Of a stretch of DNA of 64,000 nt, positions 23,006 through 33,472 are shown piece after piece. Made by a program: the position numbers and the translations under genes. Within the stretch, counting starts at the first letter, position 1. Each line of letters begins with the position of its first letter. Under the pieces are notes generated by a model. That model was given only the letters and a program-made list of their open reading frames with translations. It ran no database searches and was not told where the DNA came from. Source of the DNA: Clitoria ternatea (Eukaryota > Streptophyta > Magnoliopsida > Fabales > Fabaceae); the NCBI GenBank assembly GCA_037962975.1, contig CM075672.1, positions 127,086,001 to 127,150,000 on the forward strand, in the 5' to 3' direction.

Positions 23006-25176
23006 TGTCGCAACCTGGATCGCGACGGCGCGGCGAGAGAGAAAAACCTGCTTTGAATGGAACAGGGAGTCGCCACCAATGTTTTTATCTGTAGGAAAAA
23101 CATTGGGAAAAAACTAAGTTCAGTAAAGCACTGGTTAAAAATTGAGATTCAAGTTCGGGAGTCGATTACGAGTAGGGAAGGTATTAGCACCCTACATCGC
23201 CTGTCAGAAACAGTACCAAGGTTGAAAGCAAAATATAAACAGCCTTAAACAAAACATGGTTTCTTCCTCTTTTATTTTTATTTTTGAAAATGATAGAATG
23301 GAGTAGAGAACTGTACAGACATAGAATGTCGAAGCGAGGTCAATGGGACGTTTCATCCAAATTAAACTCGACTTCGATACGAGACAGAGAGGGTGAGAGA
23401 ATGCCAATAAGACGTCACGTCTAAATTAAACATCCTCGGGTAGAAAGGATAGGGATAGGAAAGAGATAAGCGGGACGTCTTGTCCTAAGTATCCCTTCCC
23501 ATGAATTGTAGCGAGGCTTGAACAAAAACTAGGGGGAAATCAACAAGACGTCACGTCTAAATTGATTTTTCACGGAAACGACAAAAAGGAGCATCATGAA
23601 AGAAACATGAAAGCTAAAAAAATAAATTAGTAAAAAGAAATAAGAAAGGTGGGCCCAGATAGGAGTTAAAGTCCTGCTCCTACGTATTCTTGAATTATCA
23701 AGAAATCAGGGTTACGTAGTTCTGAGTGATTTTCTTTTAAGAAAAGATTAGGAAGATGCTGGTGGGTATCACTTTGGGGAGGAACCCATACAAGACGAAG
23801 TTCTTCACACGTATACGGGTTCTATAGAGGTTGTGTAGACGGAAGTATTCCCGTACGACACAGTTAAAAAAAACGGGAATTTTTAGGCTAGAAAGTACAA
23901 CATATGCAAAATTTATTACTTATTATTTTTATTATTTTCCTTAGGGGTAAAGGGCGAATGTTAACAGCACAAGCTATACTACACAGAAAATTATAACCAA
24001 TAGACAGAGATCTGGCAGGAAAATAAATAATGAAAACAAGAGAAATAAGGGACAGAAAGGAACCGGTGTGGAGGCTTAGGAACCAGTGTTGGGGTCGGAT
24101 GCAGCGACGGTGTCAAACAGGTACTGGACTTGCACGCTGTGGCAGACGTACTGAGCTGATGTTGGACTCAACTGCTGAAAACTGAGGGATGTGACCGATG
24201 TTGGTGGGGAATGATCCGAAGTGAAAAGCTGACTGAATGCTATGCAGGGACAGTGTTGAGGATTGATAAAGGCAGTGGCTAGGTAAGGTACGGTATGGAA
24301 GTTTGGTGAAGGGCAACTTTGTACTGGGACGGTGTAGGTACGATGTAGGAACGGTGTAGGTTCGGTGTGAGGGACAGTAACTTTGAGCACTGGGGAACTT
24401 CAAGCTTCTTAAGGCTAGAGGTCCTTTGTGATGATCTAGACAGATTATTGGAAGATCCTTTGAAGGTTAGGAGGAATCGGAGAGAATTTAGGCAGGGTTT
24501 TCTTGCAGAGAGAGGGAAGTCCAACCCCTTGAGCTTCTCTGGTTGTGGCATTTATAGGGCTTGAGGACATGGGCTGAGTGTTTTTGGGACAACAAGAGTT
24601 CCCACTAACCCATATGCGCAGTGGTGCTACCCTGGCCACTATCTGTTTGTGGGGAACAGTGGTTCAGTGGGGGTATTTTTAATTGTCCACTTCCGCCCCC
24701 TGTCTGCCACTTTTAGGGGGTGCGATTCCAAGTCAGCGCGCATAAAACCTCCGAGCTCATCCTTCCGTTGTCAAGTTTGTGACATCGGCCATTAAGGACA
24801 TCGGTTGGATGCAATTCCAACTGGTCCGATGTGGCCTCTTTAGAACCTGGACCCGTATCACCTTCATACCGGTCGAACCTTTTCAATGGTAGATAGGGGG
24901 TGGTGTTCTTCCTCGTAGCCCGGACTTACCGTCTCAGCCGATGTGCACATGTTTCGATCTGAGTCACCCCACTAGATCGAGAAGTTTTACTTGGGCCGGA
25001 CTGACCAGTCCTTCAGTTGTCAGGTGCATGACATCGGCCCTCCAGGAACCAATATCTGGTTCGTTATTACCCCTGGAACTTGGACCGGTGTCATATTTAC
25101 AACAGTCGAAACTTGTTTTAGTACCCTGGGACCGGTGTTCTTTCCATCTGGGCCGGACCAAAAAGAGGTGTTCACA
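23006..25176 (-). repeat. 3' LTR of the Ogre-like element
   Basis: 2,171 bases. On the element strand it runs TGTGAACACCTC to GGTTGCGACA. On the + strand it holds four RGACG-NNN-CGTCY dyads (23346, 23410, 23473, 23546), an 11-bp tandem repeat (24329-24371) and scattered CGGTGT/ACATCGG words (24760-25140). Open frames inside, such as 24076-24390 on the - strand, occur in both LTRs because they are copies, and I do not regard them as genes. Confidence 0.92.
24329..24371 (+). repeat. 11-bp tandem repeat ACGGTGTAGGW, about four copies
   Basis: ACGGTGTAGGT, ACGATGTAGGA, ACGGTGTAGGT, then a degenerate TCGGTGTGAG. The repeat is also present in the other LTR at about 43295-43337. Confidence 0.85.
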
Positions 25177-25204
25177 GATGCCCCTCTTTACTCCTTTTTA
25201 TAAG
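25177..25204 (-). other. Polypurine tract of the Ogre-like element
   Basis: On the element strand the bases before the 3' LTR read AAAAAGGAGTAAAGAGGGGC followed by ATC, then TGTGAACACC. A long purine run abutting the 3' LTR is the expected plus-strand primer. Confidence 0.8.
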
Positions 25205-25510
25205 AAATACGGAATCTTCGTATTTCCGAGGTGAAAAGGGAGTAAAGACATGAACACCGATGTAGGGGCTAAGCGGGACCTCATGCCGGTATGGGACTTG
25301 ATGATATGGCTAGTTAACCAATCGACGTGTCCTCCATGTGGTCCACGTCAGGAGATGACTGGAATATCCCATGTGTCGACATCTAATTAGTCTTTTCAAA
25401 ATTCAAATTTCGCGCCTTTGGACCGGAATGCCAAAAGTCAGGGCGAACGGCCCCTTTTTTAATGGGCCTTGGGCCGGAATGTGGAAAGTTCTGGATCCTC
25501 GCTTCTTCAC

Positions 25511-25520
25511 TCTATAAAAG
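25511..25520 (+). promoter_or_regulatory. TATA box for the antisense gene
   Basis: TCTATAAAAG lies about 200 bases before the ATG at 25723 and close to the usual plant TATA consensus. It faces opposite to the retrotransposon, so the antisense gene would have its own promoter within the 3' region. No transcription evidence is available. Confidence 0.55.
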
Positions 25521-25589
25521 AAACTTCGTGGATCTCTCATTTTCACTCCTTTCTTGATACCAAAGTGCTGCCTCTCCGACGTTCAAATC

Positions 25590-25640
25590 CTCCGGTGTTA
25601 AATTTCTGCTCCGGTGTTAAATTTCTGCTCCGGTGTTACA
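25590..25640 (+). repeat. 19-bp tandem repeat in the antisense-gene leader
   Basis: CTCCGGTGTTAAATTTCTG occurs at 25590 and 25609, and a third partial copy starts at 25628. It sits between the TATA box and the ATG. Confidence 0.85.
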
Positions 25641-25722
25641 GCCCTGGCCCATACTAAGAGAACTGCACGCATCGCTTCAGCAGGTAGCCATCATCTCCTT
25701 CATTTTAATTCATAGATAGGTC

Positions 25723-28105
25723 ATGGGGGACACCGGTTCGAGCAGTGACTCCATTGAGGTCCTATCAGGTCCTCCTTCGATTACATCCTGGCGTCATCCG
25801 GGTGGAGTCTCGAGCCGAGGTCTGAGTCACCACAGTGAGGCAACCTCAGGGGCCTCACATCGGCTCGTCTCATCAGGACACCGTTTCTCCATATTGCCTT
25901 TATGGGAAACAGAGGGGTTTGATACATCGTCAGACTCATCATCTTTTAACTTTGGCACTGCTAGTGAAAGGGGCAGCAATGCCGACCTCTATCTTACTGA
26001 CGATGTGGCTTTTTACAGTTGTATCCCCTTCCTTCGCCACACCGTCCAAATGGCTTCTGAAAACTCTTCTACCGGCGCCGTTGTGGTCACTGATCCCATT
26101 GAGACGAATGTCCTGGCACACCGGATTAACTGGCTAGCTGAGAAAGCCAGGGATCCCTACTTCTGGGTATATGAAGACCCAAAGACTATCGTCTCCCGGT
26201 ATGCTGAAGATGCTGCCGATGTCACTATTGAAGATGTCGTTGTTCACACCGATGTGGAGTATGAAAACGACTTTACCGTATTCTGCTTTAACCTCGGATA
26301 GGATCTGCCATCAACCGGGGTCGAGAAATCTCTTTATGTACGAGATGGTCTTCTCCAAGATAGGCGTTCGCTTTCCTCTGACAGATTTCGAGATGGGGGT
26401 ACTCCGTTTTTTAGACTGCTCTCCCAGCCAGCTTCATCCCAATGGCCGGGGCTTGGTAAGGGCTTTGGAAGTACTTGGGGAATACTTTTACTTCGTCCCC
26501 ACAGTGGCCCTCTTTTTTACCTACTGCAGGGTGATGCGTCGGGGTAATGCTGGAGGGGATCTGGGCTTCATCAACCTTCGCTGCGACTCCAAGGTGGTTA
26601 ACTTTGAAAGTTACACCAAATCGGCCAAGAAGGACGGGTTCAGCTTCAAACACTCCTATGTCAAAGTCGAGGTCAATGCAGGGAGGCCGGTGTTCTGGGA
26701 GAATTCTGATTTTTCCAGAAGGTTTTACACCGGTTGGACTCATGAGCATTTTCTCCTGACAAGAAACGCCTACATCGTCAGCGAGAGTGTTCTGTCAACT
26801 GAGTCTAAGAAAGTTCTGGACGCTCTGAAGGGTTACTCCGTCCTTGCCAAGATCTCCTGCAAGAAACTTTTGGGGACGGAGTCAGGCCGGGATGCTTACC
26901 TGGGTAGATACTATTGAGCCTTCCCCTTTTTTTTTGATATATTCACACCGGTACTAACATCATCCCTTTTTTCAGGTGAGATGGCTCGGATAGACATTCT
27001 CAAGAAACTGAGGGAGGCTGCCGAAGCCCGGAACGCTGCTACTGCCGAACAGGAGAACAGGGTGACTCCTCGTCGCACCCCAGCCAAGGTTGTGAGCATC
27101 CCGGCTGAGAATGTTGGGGGCATGGCTTTGGGGCCAGTGGAAAGGGCCCCAGTCAAAAGGAAAGTCCACCCCGGCGCAACCTCCAAGCAGAAAAAACACA
27201 AGGCTTCAAGGGTTGTGGCTGAGGTTGAGGCACCTCGGGAGGAGCAGGCCGGTACTGTAAATACTTCTTTAGACCGATCTCAACCAGACGACATCGTCAT
27301 CAACTCCCGTCTCTCGAACTTTCTGGAATACGTTGGAGGGACACCGGCTCGGTTTGACATCCCTTTCAAGCTCAAAACCGATCTTCCTGCTTCTGAGGCT
27401 CAATCCGCTGCCAAAGCGGCTATCTTTAACCTGGTCGAGGCAGCCGGGGTGCTCAGCTCTTTGGGCCACTCTTATTACTCCGGTATCGAGGCTAAGGAAT
27501 GCCTAGACCGGATGAAGAAAGCTGAAGCCTTGAGAGTTGAGGCCCAGACCGCCTTGACCCAGAAGGAGGAGGAGCTGGTCAAGAGCCAACAAGACCTGTC
27601 CGAACTCATAGCGGCTTATACATCGGCTGCCAAGAGGGCAAATGATGCTGAGGCTAAGGGAAAAGCTTCAGAGGACGCTCTCCAAGCTCTTCGTACCGAG
27701 CTAGAACAGGCCAAGGCTAAAAAGGCTGAGGTTGATAAAAAGAACAAGGAGCTGGTCGAGAAGCTTGCCGATGTGCAGGAAGAGCGGGTGAGGGAGCGGA
27801 AGGAAACTGAGGAGTAGTTGGCTGAATATTCGGATTTGGCTGATGTCGCTTTCAGCTCCGCCGTTCGTCAGGTTGTACATCGGAATTCCGCTGTACAACT
27901 TAACCTAAACGGTATAGGTGTCTACTATGAATTTCATGGTGGTCACTTATATGCTATGGACCGGGGTTAGGCTTTGGAACTTGAGGATGTTCCTTATGAG
28001 CCAATGCCTCTCCCCGAGGGCTAGAGTATGGAGCTGAGGACGGTGTCAGAGGAATCCGAGAGGACAGCCTCTGTTAGACCGGACTCTCCAGCATCTAATT
28101 CTTAG
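25723..28105 (+). pseudogene. Antisense gene (aORF) of the Ogre-like element, two exons, interrupted
   Basis: This gene is convergent to gag-pol. Exon 1 (25723-26903) starts at an ATG and carries a serine-rich N-terminus. A conserved block follows: FSKIGVRFPLTDFEMGVLR and SQLHPNGRGLVRALEVLG. It resembles the plant 'putative gypsy type transposon' family (PF04195, from memory). Exon 2 (26976-28105) begins MARIDILKKLREAAEARN and has a basic stretch and a long coiled coil at about 27510-27815. The intron 26904-26975 joins the exons in frame. Breaks are TAG at 26299, a frameshift near 26332-26340, and TAGs at 27815, 27967 and 28022. The frame reads on between the last three and ends near 28105. 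Without breaks the product would be about 770 residues. Function is unknown, and extra antisense ORFs are reported for Tat-lineage elements. Confidence 0.8.
26904..26975 (+). other. Predicted 72-base intron in the antisense gene
   Basis: The donor is G|GTAGAT at 26904. The acceptor is CCCTTTTTTCAG ending at 26975, with TACTAAC (26952-26958) about 20 bases upstream, matching the branch-point consensus, and a T-rich tract. Removing it joins the last codons of exon 1 (ending Y-L) through G-E to the M at 26981 in the same frame. If it is not spliced, the exon 1 frame stops at 26915-26917. Confidence 0.75.
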
Positions 28106-28703
28106 GATCCTTTTTCTTAGCCTTGTTCTGGGATGGGCTCCGGAGTCTAACTTTTTGTAATGGCCTTAGTGCCCTTTATTAATACAATGTAATTTTTCTT
28201 CATTCGCGTGTCTTTTTTAGTTCTTTTCCAAATAATACCAAGTTTATCCCACCTGTGACCGATGTAAGATAACAACTTGAAGTAACACCGTCTAATCATT
28301 AATTTGTACTTGGAATTGAGACCTCATTTTTGCCTATTTGCCAGTTTAATCTGAACATCGTCCCTGCAAAGCACAGAACCTCAGATTAATGCACCATGAT
28401 CACCCCGTCCTCAACTTTATTGCCTTTAAATGACCGGTGTAATATGCATGACATCGGCCTTAGCAACGCTCGAATCGATCCAACTCAATTCTATCCGAGG
28501 TGGGTTTCATGACACCGTTCGTTATGGCTCAAAATTGTAACCACTGGGACACCGTCTCTTGTGACCTAATTCGCATGGGGGCCGACTTCATTCGATTTGA
28601 GGGACATGACACTGTTTTTTTTTTTTTTTTGAAAAATTGTCTTTCAATTAACAGGAGGTGAGGAAAAATTGGGTTTGACCCCCGGTAGACCGGAAGGTAG
28701 AGG
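28106..28703. other. 3' flank of the antisense gene; CGGTGT/ACATCGG words; no gene
   Basis: The + strand shows a possible plant poly(A) region (TTAATACAATGTAATTTTTC near 28177-28198). After it come scattered words shared with the LTR: GACCGGTGT near 28432, CATGACATCGGCC near 28448, GACACCG near 28511 and 28549. A run of about 16 T occupies 28616-28631. No coding region is recognised. Confidence 0.5.
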
Positions 28704-29669
28704 TTGCCTTGTTAGGCGAATGGGAAAGTAAAAAGGTGCCTTCATAAGCGACTGGAGAGTAAAAGGTGCCTGAATAGGCGCATGGAAAGTAAAAGGGATG
28801 CCTGAATAGGCGAGTGAAAAGTAAAGGGTGTCTGAATAGGCGACTGGAAAGTAAAGGATGCCTGAATAGGCGGACAGGAAGTAAAGGATGCCTGAATAGG
28901 CGGACAGGAAGTAAAGGATGCCGGAATAGGCGAATGGAAAGTAAAGGACGCCTGAATAAGCGGACAGGAAATAAATGGTGCCTGAATAGGCGGGCAGAAA
29001 GTAAAGGGTGCCTGAATAGGCGAATGGGAAGTAAAGGGTGCCTGAATAGGCGACTGGGAAATAAAGAATGCCTGAATAGGCGGACGAGAATAAATGGTGC
29101 CTGAATAGGTAGACGGGAATTAAAGGATGCCCGAATAGGCGGACAAAAAGTAAAGGATGCCTGAATAGGCGAATGGAAAGTAAAGGACGCCTGAATAAGC
29201 GAACAGGAAATAAATGGTGCCTGAATAGGCGGAGAGAAAGTAAAGGGTGCCTGAATAGGTGAATGGGAAGTAAAGGGTGCCTGAATAGGTGACTGGGAAA
29301 TAAAGAATGCTTGAATAGGTGGACGGGAATAAATGGTGCCTGAATAGGCGGACGGGAATTAAAGGATGCCTGAATAGGCGGACAGAAAGTAAAGGATGCC
29401 TGAATAGGTGGATGGAAAGTAAAGGATGCCTGAATAGGCAGACGGGAATTAAAGGATGCCTGAATAGGCGGACAGAAAGTAAAGGATGCCTGAATAGGCG
29501 GATGGAAAGTAAAGGATGCCTGAGTAGGCGACTGGAAAGGAAAGGAATGCCTGAATAGGCGAATGAAAAGTAAAGGGACGCCTGAATAGGCGAATGGGAG
29601 AGTAAAGGATGCCTGAATAGGCGAACGGAAAGTAAAGGATGCCTGAATAAGCGAACGGAAAGTAAAGTG
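28704..29669. repeat. Tandem array of a 30-bp repeat, about 32 copies
   Basis: The unit on the + strand is GCCTGAATAGGCG followed by a variable [GA]A[CT]NGGAAAGTAAAGGAT-type half, 30 bases in all. The period is exact for most of the array, so open frames show ten-residue repeats (SKGCLNRRTG). These are not genes. Each unit contains GCCT-GAAT-AGGC, a 4-bp stem with a tetraloop. Subfamilies alternate (GGACAGG, GAATGGAA, GACTGG), and a block of about seven units near 28870-29100 seems duplicated at 29130-29350. It lies between integrase and the antisense gene. 3' regions of Tat/Ogre elements are known sources of satellite repeats. Confidence 0.95.
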
Positions 29670-29684
29670 TGGGGTTAACCCTCA

Positions 29685-29810
29685 GTTGACAGGAAATGCA
29701 GAGATTGGGGGGAGCTAGCAGGACGTATCGTCCAAATTAACTCACTGTTGGCAGGAAATGTAAAGGTTGGGGAGGAGCTAACAGGACGTCTCGTCCAAAT
29801 TAACTCACTG
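29685..29810. repeat. 63-bp duplicated unit ending in the GGACGTNTCGTCC dyad
   Basis: Two copies of a unit start with CTCAGTTGACAGGAAATG or CTCACTGTTGGCAGGAAATG. They end with GGACGTATCGTCC (29721-29733) or GGACGTCTCGTCC (29784-29796), each followed by AAATTAACTCACTG. The same dyad and AAATTAA tail occur in the LTRs of this element. Confidence 0.85.
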
Positions 29811-29819
29811 GACCTAAAG

Positions 29820-30470
29820 GCTTGGGGTGATGCCTTAATTTGACATGATCAGAAGGAGGCTTGGAGAGTCGTCCCCTGTGATTGTAAGAGGAGAAACACG
29901 GGGAATCGTCCCCCTTGATTGAGAAAGGAGAAACATGGGGTGATGCCCCAGTTTGACATGATTGAAAGGATTGCTCTTTGACTGAAAGAGAGAGATCCTG
30001 GGGTGATGCCCCAGTTTGACATAATTTGAGGGAACCTTGGGGAATTGCTTCTTGACTGGAATAGAAGAAATCTGGGGAGACGCCCCAGTTTGAGATGGTT
30101 TGAAGAAAGTGTAGTTCCATTGGGGAGGAATTTGGTGATTCAGGGTACTGCTCCTTGACTGAGAATGTAAAGTTTGGGATTTATTGGGGAAGAGATCCCG
30201 GGAAGCGCCAACTTTGGCGATTGATTCTACTGGGGATGAGAATTTGAGAGATGCTGATTTTGGAGCTGAGCGGGAGACTTTGAAGATTGCCAACTTTGGC
30301 GATTAAGGAGAAAGAGGCTTAGAACGGTGCCAGCTTTGGAGATTGAAGAGGAGACTTTGAGAAGTGCCAACTTTGGCAATCTAAGGAAGGAGTTCTGAGA
30401 AGTGCCAACTTTGGCGAGTGAGGTTCCATTGAAAAGAGAACTTGGGAAGTGCCAGCTTTAGCGATTGTGG
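29820..30470. repeat. Irregular repeats with GGGG..CCCC and GCCAACTTTGGC hairpins
   Basis: The first block has GGGGTGATGCCCC followed by AGTTTGACATGATT at 29937 and 30000, with variants near 29822 and 30074. The second block has GCCAACTTTGGC at 30207, 30289, 30366 and 30404, with variants at 30329 and 30451. Intervening text is purine-rich (GAGAAAGGAG-like). Spacing varies from 38 to 82 bases. Open frames on the - strand are by-products. Confidence 0.8.
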
Positions 30471-31234
30471 CTTCACTGGGGGAAGAGATGACGAGACTCC
30501 AAATGACTGCTTGTTATAACAACCTGCAGAAAAAGGCAAAGTAAATAGAAATATGAGGAGACTCCCCATGGAGCCATGATCTCTTGAGGTGACTCATGAC
30601 CGAACAGAACAAATGAAGTAACTCTAACTTCAAAGAGTGTGTCTGGGCTCAAGTCTTCATAAGGATCACCTGAGGTGAGATTGAGCAATAGGATCATCTT
30701 GCCCCCACAACTTTAAATAATTATATTTTTTATTTTATTTGATAAAGGAAAACACATGTCTTATCATATTCGTGAATTTTACAATATAAACACGCATCGA
30801 AAAAAGGGTGAAATTTATTTACGAGTTGAGTAAGTACATGGGGAGGGAAGTAGGGAAAACAAAAGAAGTCTAATACGCAGGTTGATAATAGATGAAACAG
30901 GGAAAGTTTGCTGATCTTTTGGTGAACCCCTGAGGATAACGCGTATCTTAAACCCCATATCATGACTCCAAGCTCACCCTTCGGCTCTGCTTCTAAGAAA
31001 GCGATTCAGTCATGATCTATGTGCCCCACTTTGGACTCGCACTTTTTTCATGGGAAGTCTCAGTCATACCGTCAGGATTTTGACCCTAATTTTTGCCTGA
31101 GCCGCCTTTTAGGTTTTCGACTCACCGGGTCGCTCTAATTTTTGCCTAGGCCGCCCTTTCCAGGTTTTCAGCCTAGCGAGCCCCCCCCTTTTTTTTACAT
31201 TCTTTTTTTTGCTTTTTGTTTTGATATTCTTTTT
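30471..31234. other. 3' region downstream of integrase; 50-bp direct repeat; no gene
   Basis: No coding region is recognised. A 50-bp unit beginning CTAATTTTTGCCTGAGCCGC is present twice at 31085-31183, the second copy with small changes and the first ending near CACCGGGTCGCT. The rest is unique-looking and moderately AT-rich. Confidence 0.6.
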
Positions 31235-33472
31235 CTAGGAAAAGTATTTCTTGACTGCATCCGCATTTATGGGCATTGGTAAGTCCTTACCGTCCATGGT
31301 CGCGAGTATCAAGGCTCCCCCAGAAAAGGCTTTCTTCACAACATACGGACCTTCATAGTTAGGTGTCCATTTCCCCCGGTTGTCTTTTCGGATTGGCAAA
31401 ATTTTCTTGAGGACTAAGTCTCCTTCCTGAAATTGTCGAGGTCGTACTTTCTTTTCAAACGCTCGTTTTATACGCCTCTGATACAACTGACCATGGCAGA
31501 GGGCATTCAGTCTCTTCCCATCTATCAGGTTCAATTGGTCATATCGAGCTTGGACCCATTCAGCCTCTTCTAGTTTTGCCTCCATTATCACCCTAAGGGA
31601 TGGAATCTCTACCTCAAAAGGTACAACCGCTTCCATACCGTATACCAGTGAAAAAGGGGTTGCCCCTGTTGAAGTTCGAACCGAGGTGCGATATCCATGT
31701 AGAGCAAAAGGGAGCATGTCGCTCCAATCTTTGTAAGTTACGACCATTTTCTGTACGATCTTCTTAATGTTCTTGTTGGCCGCCTCGACTGCCCCATTCA
31801 TTTTCGATCGATAAGGAGAGGAATTGTGATGTCGAATCTTAAAGCTTTCACACAATTCTTTCATCATCTTGTTGTTTAAATTCATGCCATTGTCAGTAAT
31901 GATCTGATTTTGCAAGCCATATCGACATATCAATTCTCGCTTGACAAATTTGACCACAACTTTCCTTGTCACATTGGCGTATGAAGCTGCCTCCACCCAC
32001 TTGGTGAAATAATCAATGGCAACTAAGATGAAACGATGACCATTTGAGGCTTTTGGTTCAATGGGTCCAATAACATCCATGCCCCACATTGAGAAAGGCC
32101 ACGGCGCCGATAAGACATTCAGGGATGATGGGGGTGCATGAAGATGGTCAGCGTATACCTGACACTTGTGACACTTTCGAACATAAGTGAAACAGTCAGC
32201 TTCCATGGTTATCCAATAATATCCGGCCCTCAAGATCTTTCTTGCCATGGCATGTCCATTGGTATGAGTTCCAAAGGATCCTTTATGAATATCTGCCATG
32301 ATTTTGCTTGCTTCAACAGTATCGACACAACGAAGGAGGATAAAGTCATGATTTCTCTTGTAAAGCACATCACCATTCAAGAAGAAACCCATTGTAAGTC
32401 GTCTCAGGGTCTTTTTGTCATTCTCTGTGGCACCCTCAGGGTATTCTTGACTCTGGATATATCTCTTGATATCATAGTACCATGGTTTCCCATCTGACTC
32501 TTCTTCTATTACTTGGCAGTACGTGGGCTTGTTGTGTCTTTCTACCTCAATAAGGGGCATATCACAGTCATTGCTTAATTTAAACATTGATGCAAGGGTG
32601 GCCAAAGCGTCAGCCATTTGATTGTCATCTCGGGAGACATAGTGAAAAGAGATATCATCAAATTCCTTGATTAGCTCCTTGATGTGAGCTTGATAAGGGA
32701 CTAACTTGCTGTCCCTAGTCTCCCATTCACCTTTTAGTTGGTGAATGACCAAGGCGGAATCCCCATAGACTTCCAACTTCTTCACTTTTGCATCTAATGC
32801 TGCTTGGATCCCCAGAGAGCATGCTTCATATTCGGCGATGTTATTAGTACAGTCAAAACAAAGTCTAGCACATACAGGGATGAATTCTTGATCAGGTGAA
32901 ATTAGGACAGCACCAATCCCATGCCCTAGTGCATTAGAAGCTCCATCAAATCTCAAAATCCATTTATCTTTCTGAGTATCTTCTTCATTAAACAATGCCA
33001 AGATATCCTCGTCTGGGAACTCAAAGTGCATGGGTTGGTAGTCACTTATAGGTTGATGGGCTAAGTAGTCTGCCAAAGCGCTCCCTTTTATGGCTTTCTG
33101 AGTGACATAGATTATGTCATATTCAGTTAATTGGACCTGCCATCGAGCGATTCTTCCTGTTAAGGCGGGTTTTTCAAAGATATACTTGACAGGATCCATT
33201 TTGGAAACAAGCCAAGTAGTGTGACTTAACATATATTGCCTTAAACGTCGGGCTGCCCATGCTAATGCACAACAAGTTCTTTCTAAAGCCGAATACCTCA
33301 TTTCACAGTCAGTGAACTTTTTGCTCAAGTAGTAAATGGCATATTCTTTCTTTCCGGTCTCATCATGTTGCCCCAGTACACAACCCATAGATTCATCCAA
33401 CACTGTCAGATACAAGATCAGTGGCCTCCCAGGAGTCGGCGGTACCAAGATCGGTGGCTCCCGTAAATACTA
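31235..33472 (-). pseudogene. Ogre-like pol, C-terminal half: RNase H, second RNase H, integrase
   Basis: This open frame of 737 codons on the - strand continues from RT after one TAG at 33472-33470. It holds the RT-linked RNase H (ILYLTVLDESMGCVLGQHD, then YLSKKFTDCEMRYSALE). A second RNase H follows at about 32980-32580, with the acidic series FDGAS, NIAEYEA, YGDSAL and RDDNQMADALA. Integrase has HKGSFGTH, a CHKCQVYADHLHAPP zinc region, then WGMDVIGP, ITDNGMN and NGAVEAANKN for D, D and E. It ends KKYFS. The double RNase H is a hallmark reported for the Tat lineage. The domain itself looks undamaged. Confidence 0.93.

Noticed and set aside
24076..24403. Frames on the minus strand conserved between the two Ogre-like LTRs
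   Set aside because: Conservation is explained by LTR identity. The sequence is dominated by short repeats (CTACACCGT) and no domain is seen.
28814..29558. Open frames of 79-96 codons with ten-residue repeats
   Set aside because: They follow from the exact 30-bp period of the tandem array (a multiple of three without stops), not from selection. No start context or promoter.
28704..29669. CRISPR-like appearance (short dyad repeats at regular spacing)
   Set aside because: There are no unique spacers: the whole 30-bp unit repeats. The host is a plant and the array lies in a retrotransposon 3' region.
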